In this document: one piece after another, positions 8,970 to 17,799 of the stretch | How the letters are laid out: every line of letters begins with the position of its first letter | Numbering within the stretch: the stretch's first letter is position 1 | Program-made: the position numbers and the translations under genes | NCBI RefSeq assembly: GCF_900489465.1 | Contig: NZ_UEFQ01000013.1 | Location: 496,001-560,000, forward strand | Source: Aequorivita sp. CIP111184 | GTDB taxonomy: Bacteria > Bacteroidota > Bacteroidia > Flavobacteriales > Flavobacteriaceae | Direction of reading: 5' to 3' | DNA length: 64,000 bases | The notes under the pieces: model-generated | What the model saw: the letters and a program-made list of their open reading frames with translations, nothing else | Told to the model about the DNA's origin: nothing | The model's database searches: none

Positions 8970-10272
8970 CAAACAGGCAATAAATGGCGTAAAATGGACC
9001 ACGGTAGCAACCGCGACAATTGCTATTTGTATGTTGCTAAAAATTTCCGTTCTAACGCGTTTTTTAGATAAATCAGACTTTGGGCTGATAGCATTGGTTT
9101 CTTTTATTCTCGGGTTTATGGATTTGTTTATGGATATGGGGATAACCTCTGCAATTCTTCACAAACAAAATATAAAAGAAAAAGAATATGCAAGTTTGTA
9201 TTGGCTCAATGTTTTTTTTAGCTTAATTCTCTTTGCCCTCATTGTGTCTTTGGGTCCTGTTTTAGCCGACTTCTATAATGAGCCTCAGTTAGCGCAACTT
9301 GTTTCCGTTATGGGAGTAGGGATAATATTTTCAGCTATAGGAAGACAATACAAGACCATTCTTCAAAAGGAAATTGAATTTAAGACCATTGCCCTAGTAG
9401 AAATTATTGCGGCTGTTATATCGTTGATTTTGGCAATCCTGTTGGCCATAGAAAATTTCGGAGTTTATGCCTTGGTCTATTCAGCATTAGTACAATATTT
9501 TTTGAGCAATGTTTTATTTTTTATTATTGGCGTTAGAAAGCAGGCATTACTATTCCATTATAACTACGCTGAAACCAAACCTTTTTTGAAAATAGGGATT
9601 TATCAGGTGGGAAGTCAAGTAGTGAACTACTTTAATAGAGATTTGGATATTTTAATTATTGGTAAGTTTTTTGGGGCAGATTTATTGGGTGGCTACAGCC
9701 TTGCCAAACAACTTGTATTTAGACCTGCACAGATATTGAATCCTATTTTTACCCGAGTGGCGACCCCAATCTTGGCCAAAATGCAAAGTGACATAAAATT
9801 ATTGAAAACAAATTATTTGAAATTATTAAACGCCGTGAGCAGCATAAATGTTCCAATATATACGGGTATTATTGTTTTTGCGCCCCTAATAGTAACCATC
9901 TTATACGGCGAGCAATACCTCAACATTGTACCCGTTGTAAGGATACTTAGTGTTTATATGATATTTAGAGCCATCGGAAACCCTGTGGGTAGTTTGGTTA
10001 TTGCTACCGGAAGAACAGATTTAGAATTTTTCTGGAATATTTTTACCCTAATCTTTTTACCAATTGCTATAATTCTTGGGGCACAGTTTTCAATAGAAGC
10101 TGTAGCAATAGCAATTACAGTTGCAATGGCAATACTGCTAGTGCCCAGCTGGCGTTTTTTGGTTTATAGATTAACGGGTGCCTCGCTTAAAGAATATCTA
10201 GTTGCTATAATCCCAAAGTTTAAATATGCTGAAATAAAGGCACTTCTAAAAAGAAATAAAAGTACAGATTAA
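8959..10272 (+). CDS. Wzx-type lipid-linked oligosaccharide flippase (MOP family)
   Basis: Hydrophobic protein of 437 residues with about 12 predicted membrane segments. The N-terminal region (ARFLDKSDFGLIALV-like pattern, then DMGITSAILHKQ) and a central YQVGSQVVNYFNRDLDILIIGKF stretch are typical of the WzxC/TuaB branch of the MOP superfamily rather than of WzxE. It should translocate undecaprenyl-linked repeat units to the periplasmic face. It overlaps wecF by 11 bases and is the last gene of the forward-strand operon; the next genes run in the opposite direction. Confidence 0.88.
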   Translation: MSISKQAINGVKWTTVATATIAICMLLKISVLTRFLDKSDFGLIALVSFILGFMDLFMDMGITSAILHKQNIKEKEYASLYWLNVFFSLILFALIVSLGPVLADFYNEPQLAQLVSVMGVGIIFSAIGRQYKTILQKEIEFKTIALVEIIAAVISLILAILLAIENFGVYALVYSALVQYFLSNVLFFIIGVRKQALLFHYNYAETKPFLKIGIYQVGSQVVNYFNRDLDILIIGKFFGADLLGGYSLAKQLVFRPAQILNPIFTRVATPILAKMQSDIKLLKTNYLKLLNAVSSINVPIYTGIIVFAPLIVTILYGEQYLNIVPVVRILSVYMIFRAIGNPVGSLVIATGRTDLEFFWNIFTLIFLPIAIILGAQFSIEAVAIAITVAMAILLVPSWRFLVYRLTGASLKEYLVAIIPKFKYAEIKALLKRNKSTD

Positions 10273-10309
10273 GCTTTTGAATGGAATAATCAATAGCTAG
10301 CAATTTTCA

Positions 10310-11479
10310 CTAATCTACAGCTTCATATTCTAAATCTATTACTACATTTTGCTGAGGTATGGTTATTTTACTAGGATAATTGGCAGCATTGTATTCATAT
10401 TGAAAAGAAGTAACTACCTCCCCGTTCACTTTATATGCTGTGGGATTATTTTTATTGTTGAAATTAAAAAAATATGGAATTTGATTTAGCCAATATAAAG
10501 TATTAGGATAATATATAAATCCTCCAATATCTCTAGCAGCAGGACTATAGAAACTGGGATTAAATCCACTTCTATAGGTATGCCAATTATTGGCCTCATC
10601 ATAGGTTATTTCTGTAATATTAGAGCCATTGGTTAATTTGGTTAAGTTTCCATTATCATATTCAAAATAGACTCTGTCTACATGTGAATCATCAGTATTG
10701 AGACGAGTATACTTTGTAATTTTGTTATTGCTGTCAGTTTCAAGAGTTACCTCATAATTATAGTTAAAGACCTCTGGCGGACCGCCAGTTAAGATTTCTC
10801 CGTTAACCGTATATCTATAATTTAAAGGGGCATCAAATTGGAAGTCGGAGTCCGCAGAAAAATCTTCCCCAGTTTGTTGTATTGTAAGACCGGTTAAAGT
10901 AGTATTGGAATACTCATAAGTTAATATACCTTTTGGGTTGCCAGTAGCATCTCTATATTTTGAATTTTCGGTTAAAATCTCGTTGTTTTGGTTGTAAGTA
11001 AAATCAATGTTTGTATATCCAATAGGGCTTGGATTGCCTCTATAGGTCAATAAACCCTGGGCGTTATAATTCAATATAAATTCATAATTGCCCTGATTAT
11101 AACTTTTAAGCCTCAAATTAGTTGGCTGCAGGGTCGTAAAATCTTTTGAAGCGCTTGTAGTGCTGTATTCATTTTTGGCTTCCACTTTTACCGTGTAGGT
11201 TGTAGCGATGGCTAAGTTGGATAAATTATAGGTTGTTTCGGTAAGGTTTTCAATAAGCAACGAATCATTAAGGAAAATAGCATATGTAATGGTGGTCGGT
11301 ACTCCGGTAGTAGACGCCGTCCAAGCTACTTTTGATGTAGTATTTCTTATTTCAGTAATAGTAACTTCAAATGCACTGGGCGTTGTATTTCCAGTGTTTG
11401 GATCGTCTTCGCTGCAGGCTGCAACAAATAAGAGTAATATGCATGACCAGATTAAATTATAGGTTTTTGAAGTTTTCAT
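10310..11479 (-). CDS. Fibronectin type III domain lipoprotein
   Basis: Predicted lipoprotein of 389 residues: the hydrophobic signal ends in VAAC with Cys22, followed by SEDD, the acidic export-type start of many Bacteroidota surface lipoproteins. Residues about 35-115 form a fibronectin type III domain (ITEIRNTTSKVAW, TTYTVKVEAKNEYSTTSASKDF). The rest contains tyrosine-rich, RHS/YD-like strands such as LTYEYSNTTLTG and KYTRLNTDDSHVDRVYFEYDNG. No catalytic motif is visible. It is the last gene of a four-gene reverse-strand block, 16 bases after an LRR gene, so it may bind carbohydrate or protein at the cell surface. Confidence 0.75.
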   Translation of the reverse strand: MKTSKTYNLIWSCILLLFVAACSEDDPNTGNTTPSAFEVTITEIRNTTSKVAWTASTTGVPTTITYAIFLNDSLLIENLTETTYNLSNLAIATTYTVKVEAKNEYSTTSASKDFTTLQPTNLRLKSYNQGNYEFILNYNAQGLLTYRGNPSPIGYTNIDFTYNQNNEILTENSKYRDATGNPKGILTYEYSNTTLTGLTIQQTGEDFSADSDFQFDAPLNYRYTVNGEILTGGPPEVFNYNYEVTLETDSNNKITKYTRLNTDDSHVDRVYFEYDNGNLTKLTNGSNITEITYDEANNWHTYRSGFNPSFYSPAARDIGGFIYYPNTLYWLNQIPYFFNFNNKNNPTAYKVNGEVVTSFQYEYNAANYPSKITIPQQNVVIDLEYEAVD

Positions 11480-11495
11480 AATAAATATTTTAGGG

Positions 11496-12623
11496 CTAAG
11501 ACTTTATAAACTTTTTTGTGATGGATTTCCCCTGAATAGAGGCACTTAAAAAATATAATCCAGAAGCTAAGTCTGAAATGTCCAAAGTAGTATTTGAGGT
11601 AGTTCTAATAAGCATACCCGTGGTAGTGTATATTTGAATAAGTTCCGGAGTTTCTTTGGCTTTGATAATTAAAATATCTTTTGCAGGGTTAGGAAATAAA
11701 TCAAAAGTTGCTAAATTTTGTTCGTCAATTCCAAGTACACATTCTTCACTGAAACTTGCTGTTGCATCTTTGCACCAACCCACCATAGGATCGCCACGGT
11801 AACACTGTCTGTTATTTGCATTTACAACATTATCAACTTTTATACATTGTAGATTTGGATTATTTTCCGCATCCATATATGGCATATTTATATTATTACC
11901 ATTTTTAATATTCAAATATATTAATTGATTATTATAACAATCTAAAGCAATTAAATTTGGGTTTTGACTGAGATCTAAATGTGTTAGGTTTGCATTACTA
12001 AAAGTTATGTATCTGAGTTTAAAATTTTGGGTCACATCTATGTTAGAAAATTGAGTGTCTTTAAAACTAAGGCCTTCGAGATTTGAGTTTTGACTAACAT
12101 CTAGACTGGTTAATTGTGTTGAATCACAATGTAACTTTTTAAGACTGGAGTTGTGCGTTACATCAAGAGAGGTCAATGGGTTTATAGAAACCCATAACTC
12201 TTCCAGGTTTGGGTGCTGAGTTACATCTATATTGGTTAATTCATTGTGATAACAAACAAGCAACTCCAGATTCAAGTTCTGCGATATGTCTAAATTCGTT
12301 AATTGGTTCCATGAGCAACGTAATTTTTTTAGGTTTTGGTTTTGTGAAATGTCAAGGACCGTCAATGAATTGTCGTGACAGTTTAAATCTTCAAGATTCA
12401 CAAAACTTTGAATACCATTTAAGGATTGTATTCCTTTGTGTTCAATAGTTATTATTAGAGTAGCTTCAGCTTCAGTTACTTGTATTTCTCCATCACCATT
12501 AGTATCAATTATGGGCGAATGGTTTAATAATGCGTTTTTAAAATTCGCATCTGGAATATTTACAATTTGAGCTTGAGCAATACTGCTTAAAAGGAATAGC
12601 GTAATTATGTAGTAAATCTTCAT
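11496..12623 (-). CDS. Leucine-rich repeat protein with T9SS sorting domain
   Basis: Secreted protein of 375 residues: signal peptide (residues 1-18, ending AQA), a short DTNGDGEIQ segment that looks like a calcium or dockerin-like loop, then eight consecutive 21-residue leucine-rich repeats of the pattern NLxxLxCxxNxLTxLDxSQNx. A Cys-containing cap follows. The C-terminal ~75 residues are a type A T9SS sorting domain (LFPNPAKDIL, then TTTGMLI, LASGLYFLS, ITKKFIKS). It should be exported across the outer membrane and anchored or released. It is a paralogue of the next upstream gene; the function of these LRR proteins is not known. Confidence 0.88.
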   Translation of the reverse strand: MKIYYIITLFLLSSIAQAQIVNIPDANFKNALLNHSPIIDTNGDGEIQVTEAEATLIITIEHKGIQSLNGIQSFVNLEDLNCHDNSLTVLDISQNQNLKKLRCSWNQLTNLDISQNLNLELLVCYHNELTNIDVTQHPNLEELWVSINPLTSLDVTHNSSLKKLHCDSTQLTSLDVSQNSNLEGLSFKDTQFSNIDVTQNFKLRYITFSNANLTHLDLSQNPNLIALDCYNNQLIYLNIKNGNNINMPYMDAENNPNLQCIKVDNVVNANNRQCYRGDPMVGWCKDATASFSEECVLGIDEQNLATFDLFPNPAKDILIIKAKETPELIQIYTTTGMLIRTTSNTTLDISDLASGLYFLSASIQGKSITKKFIKS

Positions 12624-12639
12624 TTTGAATTTTTTTTGA

Positions 12640-13587
12640 TTAATCTTTTAAAACCTTTTTGACTACGGTTCCTTTACTAGTTTGGATTTTTAAATAATAT
12701 ATTCCAGCGGAAAATGATTTAAAATCTATTTTCTCAAAATCAATATATAACGTTTTAAGTTTTTTACCAAATATGCTGAAAATGGTTAGTTCTTTAATGT
12801 ACAATCCATTTGCAGTCTTTATGTTTATAAAGTCAATTATGGGATTAGGATATACTGCTAAATTTTGAATTGAAAAGTTATCTTCCATACCCAACAATTC
12901 GCATTCTGTCTGCCCTTCCACTTCTACAAAAATAGTATTTGGATCAATATTGGTCCAGTTTATCGTACTATAATTACAATCGTCAACATAAATATACGGT
13001 AGATTTGGGCTATTTAGTACAACAAATTCTTGAATCACGGGATTATTGCCATTTCTTACATCAACATTTACTAACGACGTATTTTGCCCAAAAAGACGGA
13101 CTTCCCGGAGATTTGGGTGGTTTGACACATCGAGTTCTGGAAATGTATTTTCGCCAGCTGTTAAGTACATTAAATTTGTATTTTGACTTAAATCCAAACT
13201 TGTAATTAAATTGTTGGCACAAGTAAGTTCGGTTAAGTTTGTATGTTGGCTTAAATCAAGTTCAGTTAATTGATTGTTGTTGGCTGTTAAAGCATAAAGA
13301 TTTGCATTTGGATGCAATGGAATGTAGGAAAAATGATTGTTACTGGCATCAAAATATCTTAAACTTTCAAAGTCTTGAAGACCAGTGAGGTCACTAACAT
13401 TTTGGCTTTGAAGATCGAGCATGGTAAGACCTGAAATATTACTGGTTAAAACGTAATCGTCCAAAACATCATCTAAGCCTAAAACGATTAATCGTTGCTC
13501 AAAATTATTATCGGGAACATAAGTAGACTGAGAATACAATGTTAATAAAGGCGTTGTGATAATGAGAAATACAAACTGAAATTTCAT
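12640..13587 (-). CDS. Leucine-rich repeat protein with T9SS sorting domain (paralogue)
   Basis: Secreted protein of 315 residues counted from the ATG at 13587; a TTG three codons earlier is less likely. It has a signal peptide ending at a Ser-Gln-Ser region and about five 21-residue LRRs of the same NLxxLxxxxNxLTxLDLSQ type as its neighbour. The C-terminal T9SS type A domain runs from LAVYPNPIIDFINIK through FGKKLKTL and SAGIYYLKI to VVKKVLKD. It lacks the DTNGDGE segment and has three fewer repeats than the neighbouring gene, consistent with duplication and divergence. It lies 46 bases after the broken heparinase gene. Confidence 0.87.
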   Translation of the reverse strand: MKFQFVFLIITTPLLTLYSQSTYVPDNNFEQRLIVLGLDDVLDDYVLTSNISGLTMLDLQSQNVSDLTGLQDFESLRYFDASNNHFSYIPLHPNANLYALTANNNQLTELDLSQHTNLTELTCANNLITSLDLSQNTNLMYLTAGENTFPELDVSNHPNLREVRLFGQNTSLVNVDVRNGNNPVIQEFVVLNSPNLPYIYVDDCNYSTINWTNIDPNTIFVEVEGQTECELLGMEDNFSIQNLAVYPNPIIDFINIKTANGLYIKELTIFSIFGKKLKTLYIDFEKIDFKSFSAGIYYLKIQTSKGTVVKKVLKD

Positions 13588-13633
13588 TATATTCAAATTT
13601 AATATGAATATACTAATTTTATATTTATTAATT

Positions 13634-15463
13634 TTAGATTTTTGGGGATAAAGGTAAATGATATTTTTCTCTGCCTTTTAAAAATTGAATTATACCGTCC
13701 TTTATCCGGATATTAGAAACAGAATTTTTGTATAATTCGGATTGTACTTCAATTATGGTGGTTAACTTATTGCCTTCCTTTCGCACTTTTACTTGTGGTA
13801 TAGGCGTAAGCGAATATTGAATCCTAGATCTGGAAATTTCTTTTGCTGTAATTTTATCATTGTCGCTAAATGATTTTACAACTGCCTTAATGTTTTTTGG
13901 AAACAAAACCGTGGCACTATTCTCTGAAATGGTAACATTTAAATTCGCCTTTTCACTAAAATTAAATTGTTGGCTTATACTTTTAATGAGATTTGCATCT
14001 TTAGATTCTGCCCAATCCTCGAGCACAATAACATTTGGTTTTATAAAATACAAATTGCGTTTTACAGTAATGGAATCGTACATAGTATGTTCGGCAGAAA
14101 TAATGTCTACATCGTCACTTGTATAATATCCCGTAAGTTTTGAATATTGGCCCTCTTTACCCAATTTATAATCCGCATCGTTAATAGCAATGGAATTATG
14201 CGCAAAAACGGATGTTAAAAATGGTCTGTACTTATCTTCATAACCATAATAACCTTGATCTGTAAGAATATCAACTCCAAGTGTTTGAAAGATGAATTGT
14301 AAATCATCATTGTGTTTATGGGTCAGGGAGTAATAATTTGCAAAAAGTGCTACATAACTGCTGTCATCTGCTTGAGTGCGTAACGTAGCAATGTTGTTTT
14401 CAAAATTAACCATGGATGGCAATCTTTTGCCAGACATAACGTCTAAAATGCGTTGGTCATTACCAAAACTTTCTGCCAAATGTTGGTTTAAATACTCAAT
14501 ACCACTATCGCCCCAAATAGGAAAAGTAAGGTCTGGCTTCACCAATTGCAAGAGCACATCATTCTTTTTCAATAATTTAAGTTGAAAAGCAGGATTGATA
14601 TCTTCTTTTTCAATAAGGTCTATTATTTTTCGGTCCAAATTGTGATTATAGATGTGGTAAGTTGTGGCATGTTCTTTTGCCAAACCACTATCATCAATTA
14701 TATAATCAATATTTTTTAATGTACGGGTAACAGTGGGCTCTTAAATAGCTTTGTATAATTGAGTGTTCGCTTTTGTAATTTTTGCCAGCGTTAAAAGGCT
14801 TCTATCCATTATCAATGCATGGTTGGTGGGATGATAATTTTTAGGATCTAACATATACGTGGCATTGAGAGACAGGAGATCAAAAGCCTTTTGAATAAAT
14901 TCAGTATCTGGATCATCCTGTTCTAATTCATTATATACAGTTTGTAAAAGATGTGCAGTCCGCATGCCCACCGCACCCATTTCCCAAGTTTGGTCTGAGG
15001 TTTTTTCCGCAAGAGATTTGTGTGCCGCAACATAGCTTAAAACATAGGCTTTCGCTTTTTCATGATATTGCTTGTCGCCATAGCTGTGGTAAGTATGGTT
15101 TAAAATAGAAACAAAAAATAGGTTTTCAAAATACGCTTGCCAACTAGCATTGTTCTCTGGATTTTCTGTCCACGTAATTTTATCTAATGGAATAAATTGG
15201 GGTTTAAAGGAATGTAGAACAACTATTGAATCCTTTAAAATTAAATCTGCATATTTTTTTGCTTGAATAGAATCATAGGGAACTGTTCTAGGTATTTCTT
15301 CAAAATCTAACGACTCAGAAATATCGTATAAGCCAAGAGCGTAATTTTTTTCACCTAGGCTGATATTGATGGAGGTATCTTTTAATTTTTCTGTTCTTTG
15401 ATTATTACAAGCAAGAAAAATAAGTGGAAGTATAAGAACGAAGTAAAACTTGTAAGAGGTCAT
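13634..15463 (-). pseudogene. Heparinase II/III-like polysaccharide lyase, interrupted by an in-frame stop
   Basis: Two open frames in the same register are separated by one TAA (plus-strand positions 14741-14743). The first, 15463 to 14741, encodes a lipoprotein signal (FLAC, Cys19) and an alpha-helical heparinase/alginate-lyase type domain with WEMGAVGMRTAHLL and HPTNHALIMDRSLL. Immediately after the stop the frame continues EPTVTRTLKNIDYI and then SGLAKEHATTYHIYN, with the C-terminal beta-sandwich motifs HKHNDDLQF, DILTDQGYYGYE and FAHNSIAIND. Joined, the product is about 609 residues, the usual family size. No frameshift is needed; one base change (or a sequencing error) explains it. A TTG at 14683 could restart translation of the second part but would yield only half an enzyme. 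Confidence 0.85.
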
Positions 15464-15503
15464 AATTGTTAATGGGGCCGAAAGTTGTTTTCTGTTTTTA
15501 TTT

Positions 15504-15511
15504 CAAAGCTA
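15504..15511 (-). promoter_or_regulatory. Bacteroidota-type -7 element for the heparinase block
   Basis: Reads TAGCTTTG on the minus strand, a full match to TAnnTTTG, 40 bases upstream of the heparinase start. No clear TTG -33 element is seen. It faces a second -7 element at 15592 on the other strand, so the 180-base gap is a divergent promoter region. Confidence 0.5.
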
Positions 15512-15591
15512 CATAAAATAATAGCTTTAAAATTTTAAGGTTATTTAATTTTTATAATTCGTGCTCCCTTAGGGTAAAATTTAAAAAAAAG

Positions 15592-15599
15592 TATCTTTG
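15592..15599 (+). promoter_or_regulatory. Bacteroidota-type -7 element for the FkbM gene
   Basis: TATCTTTG matches TAnnTTTG and lies 45 bases before the ATG of the methyltransferase gene. The -33 region is not a clear TTG. It probably starts the second forward transcript of the polysaccharide locus. Confidence 0.5.
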
Positions 15600-15643
15600 T
15601 TGCAACTCTCAAAAAACTAATCTAACCATAAATTTCTTAAATA

Positions 15644-16510
15644 ATGTCCAGTAGGAAAACAATCAACTCATTAGTGAAAAAGGGGATTAGTAATTTTAAT
15701 TTTACCACAAGGAGCAAGGTAAATGGAAAGTATTTTAAAATACCCATTCAAGGTAATGTAGGTATATCTAACCTATCCATTAGTGAACAATGGATGGTCG
15801 ATCTGCTTAAGGTTTTATTAAAAATAAAAGGTGAAAAATTTGTGGACGTTGGTGTTAACGTAGGGCAAACACTTTTAAAATTGAGGAGTGTTGACAACGA
15901 TGTTAAATATCTGGGTTTTGAGCCAAACCCTACGTGTATATTTTATGTAAATAAATTGATAAAAGCCAATTCAATTAAAATTACCTCGCTATATCCTGTG
16001 GGAATTTCAAGCAATACTGAGCTGGGTGAACTTAACTTCTTTTATGAAAGTGAAACTGATGGTTCTGCCTCCATCTTAAATAACTTTAATCATACTAAGG
16101 TAAACCGTAAAGAGTATATTCCTTTGTTTGATGTACAAACTTTAAAAGCCAATATAAATTTTGATGGCATGTCCATTCTTAAGATTGATGTAGAAGGCGC
16201 AGAACTGGAAGTGATAAACAGTTTTAAAGATGAAATATTAAAAAGCAGCCCTTTTATAATTACCGAAATATTACCTGTTTATGATAAATTAGAAAATCCA
16301 GAACGATATGATAGACAAAACAAACTTCAAGAACTTCTAATGTCGCTTGAATATACTATGTTCCGAATTATCAAAAATAATAAAGATCTTACTGGCATAA
16401 AGGAACTGAAGACAATAGAAATTCATTCAGATATGAATAATTGCGAATATTTATTTGTCCCTAAAACACAGCTTGCAAATTTAAAAGCTTCTAATCTCAA
16501 TTTTAAATAA
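15644..16510 (+). CDS. FkbM family methyltransferase
   Basis: Protein of 288 residues with a class I SAM-binding fold: KFVDVGVNVGQTLLKL (motif I), GFEPNPTCIFYVNKLI, NTELGELNFFYE and the FkbM signature LKIDVEGAELEVINSF. FkbM proteins O-methylate sugars or small molecules; here a sugar residue of the polysaccharide is the likely acceptor. The first ~55 residues precede the SAM domain and show no other motif. It starts the forward-strand block after the LRR insert. Confidence 0.85.
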   Translation: MSSRKTINSLVKKGISNFNFTTRSKVNGKYFKIPIQGNVGISNLSISEQWMVDLLKVLLKIKGEKFVDVGVNVGQTLLKLRSVDNDVKYLGFEPNPTCIFYVNKLIKANSIKITSLYPVGISSNTELGELNFFYESETDGSASILNNFNHTKVNRKEYIPLFDVQTLKANINFDGMSILKIDVEGAELEVINSFKDEILKSSPFIITEILPVYDKLENPERYDRQNKLQELLMSLEYTMFRIIKNNKDLTGIKELKTIEIHSDMNNCEYLFVPKTQLANLKASNLNFK

Positions 16511-16603
16511 TAAAAACTTTTTCGGTATAGGTTTTATGTATTTACATCCAGGGCCTTTAAATTTTTAATCCATTTCTTTTTCACGAGAAAATTTTAAAAA
16601 CAG

Positions 16604-16611
16604 TAGCTTTG
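16604..16611 (+). promoter_or_regulatory. Bacteroidota-type -7 element before a Wzy-like gene
   Basis: TAGCTTTG matches TAnnTTTG, 42 bases upstream of the TTG start at 16654, inside the 143-base gap after the FkbM gene. No clear -33 TTG is visible. Confidence 0.45.
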
Positions 16612-16653
16612 TGGCATCACTGGAAGGGGATAGTCCATCCATAAATTCATACA

Positions 16654-17799
16654 TTGAAGTCTATATATCAAATAATACTGGTTGTCCTTTTTTTAAGTGT
16701 TGGCACGCTCAGCTTCAGTAGTTTAATGGCACTTTGCTTAGTGGTGTTGCTTTTTGGAGCATGGGTAGCTACTAAAAAGGGAAAGTTGGAAGTGCCCCAT
16801 TATGTTATTGTTGTGGCTTGTTTTTATATTCCTTTTTTAATATTAGGATTAATACACGAATATCCAAATCCAACTATTGATATAAAATTTCAGTTCTACG
16901 GACTTATTTTTTATCTTTTTCTGGTAAACGTTAAAGATCTAAAAATACTCCGCGTACTTTTTATTTTAAATGCCGTAGTCGCAATTGTTTATATATTAAG
17001 TTATTTAGGCTTTGTACCCAGCTTGTGGAATATAGATACTACCGGAAAAGGAGGCCGCGTATACGGCCCGGCAATTATACCAATTGTTCTTATTGGTTTT
17101 TACTATCTATACAACAGAATGTCTTTTGATTTGCCGCTTGCTGTCTCGTGGGTAATTGCATTGATTTATTTGTTTCTTACTTCAAATTTAATGAACCTCG
17201 TTACAGCAGGTGTCTTGCTTTTATTGATTGTAATAAATGTGAGCAAGATTTTCAAACCAGTTTTTATTTTAGGTTTTTCCTTAATGATTGTTGTTTCTAT
17301 AGCATTCTTTAATTCAAAATATGCTCCTGAGGCAATTAAGGAAAAATTACCGTACGTGCTTAAACCATGGGAATATGATAGTTTGAAAATTAGAATACAG
17401 GATTTAAACACAGCACTATTGACAGAAAATTTTACTTGGTCCGAAAAATTAATTGGAAAAGGTTTTGGTGTAACCACAACGGTATATCGTGAGAATAAAA
17501 TAGCACAATTTTTCAGCGGGAAATTTACATTTCTGGAAATAGATAACGGATTTTATTATGTCTATCACCGAGGTGGGTTTTTGTTGCTCTTCATATTTTT
17601 AATAGCTCATATTTATCTAGTTTTTAAAATTCCTTCCATGAAGGCAAAACTTGGGTTTATAGCATTAGTTCTTTTTACAAACCTTCTTTCTATCCATTAT
17701 TTTACAAACATGTTCTATTTAATAGTGCCATTTTTAATTCTTGAAACTGAAATAAGAAGTAAAAAGCAGCTCTCCAAAAGCATAAGTAATGAAGAATAG
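16654..17799 (+). CDS. O-antigen polymerase/ligase-like membrane protein (first of three)
   Basis: Very hydrophobic protein of 381 residues with about 10-11 membrane segments and one larger hydrophilic loop (around residues 220-290), the layout of Wzy or WaaL-type proteins. A GKGFGVTT stretch before the loop end and a late NGFYYVYHRGG resemble the GxGxG...HN region of Wzy_C proteins, though the usual HN pair is not clear. The TTG start is needed because no earlier ATG is in frame. It overlaps the next glycosyltransferase by 11 bases. It could be the Wzy of this locus; sequence alone does not say which repeat unit it joins. Confidence 0.65.
   Translation: MKSIYQIILVVLFLSVGTLSFSSLMALCLVVLLFGAWVATKKGKLEVPHYVIVVACFYIPFLILGLIHEYPNPTIDIKFQFYGLIFYLFLVNVKDLKILRVLFILNAVVAIVYILSYLGFVPSLWNIDTTGKGGRVYGPAIIPIVLIGFYYLYNRMSFDLPLAVSWVIALIYLFLTSNLMNLVTAGVLLLLIVINVSKIFKPVFILGFSLMIVVSIAFFNSKYAPEAIKEKLPYVLKPWEYDSLKIRIQDLNTALLTENFTWSEKLIGKGFGVTTTVYRENKIAQFFSGKFTFLEIDNGFYYVYHRGGFLLLFIFLIAHIYLVFKIPSMKAKLGFIALVLFTNLLSIHYFTNMFYLIVPFLILETEIRSKKQLSKSISNEE

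Noticed and set aside
14741-14743. Frameshift as the cause of the split heparinase-like gene
   Set aside because: Both parts read in the same frame across the stop, so a base insertion or deletion is not needed; a single nonsense codon explains the break.
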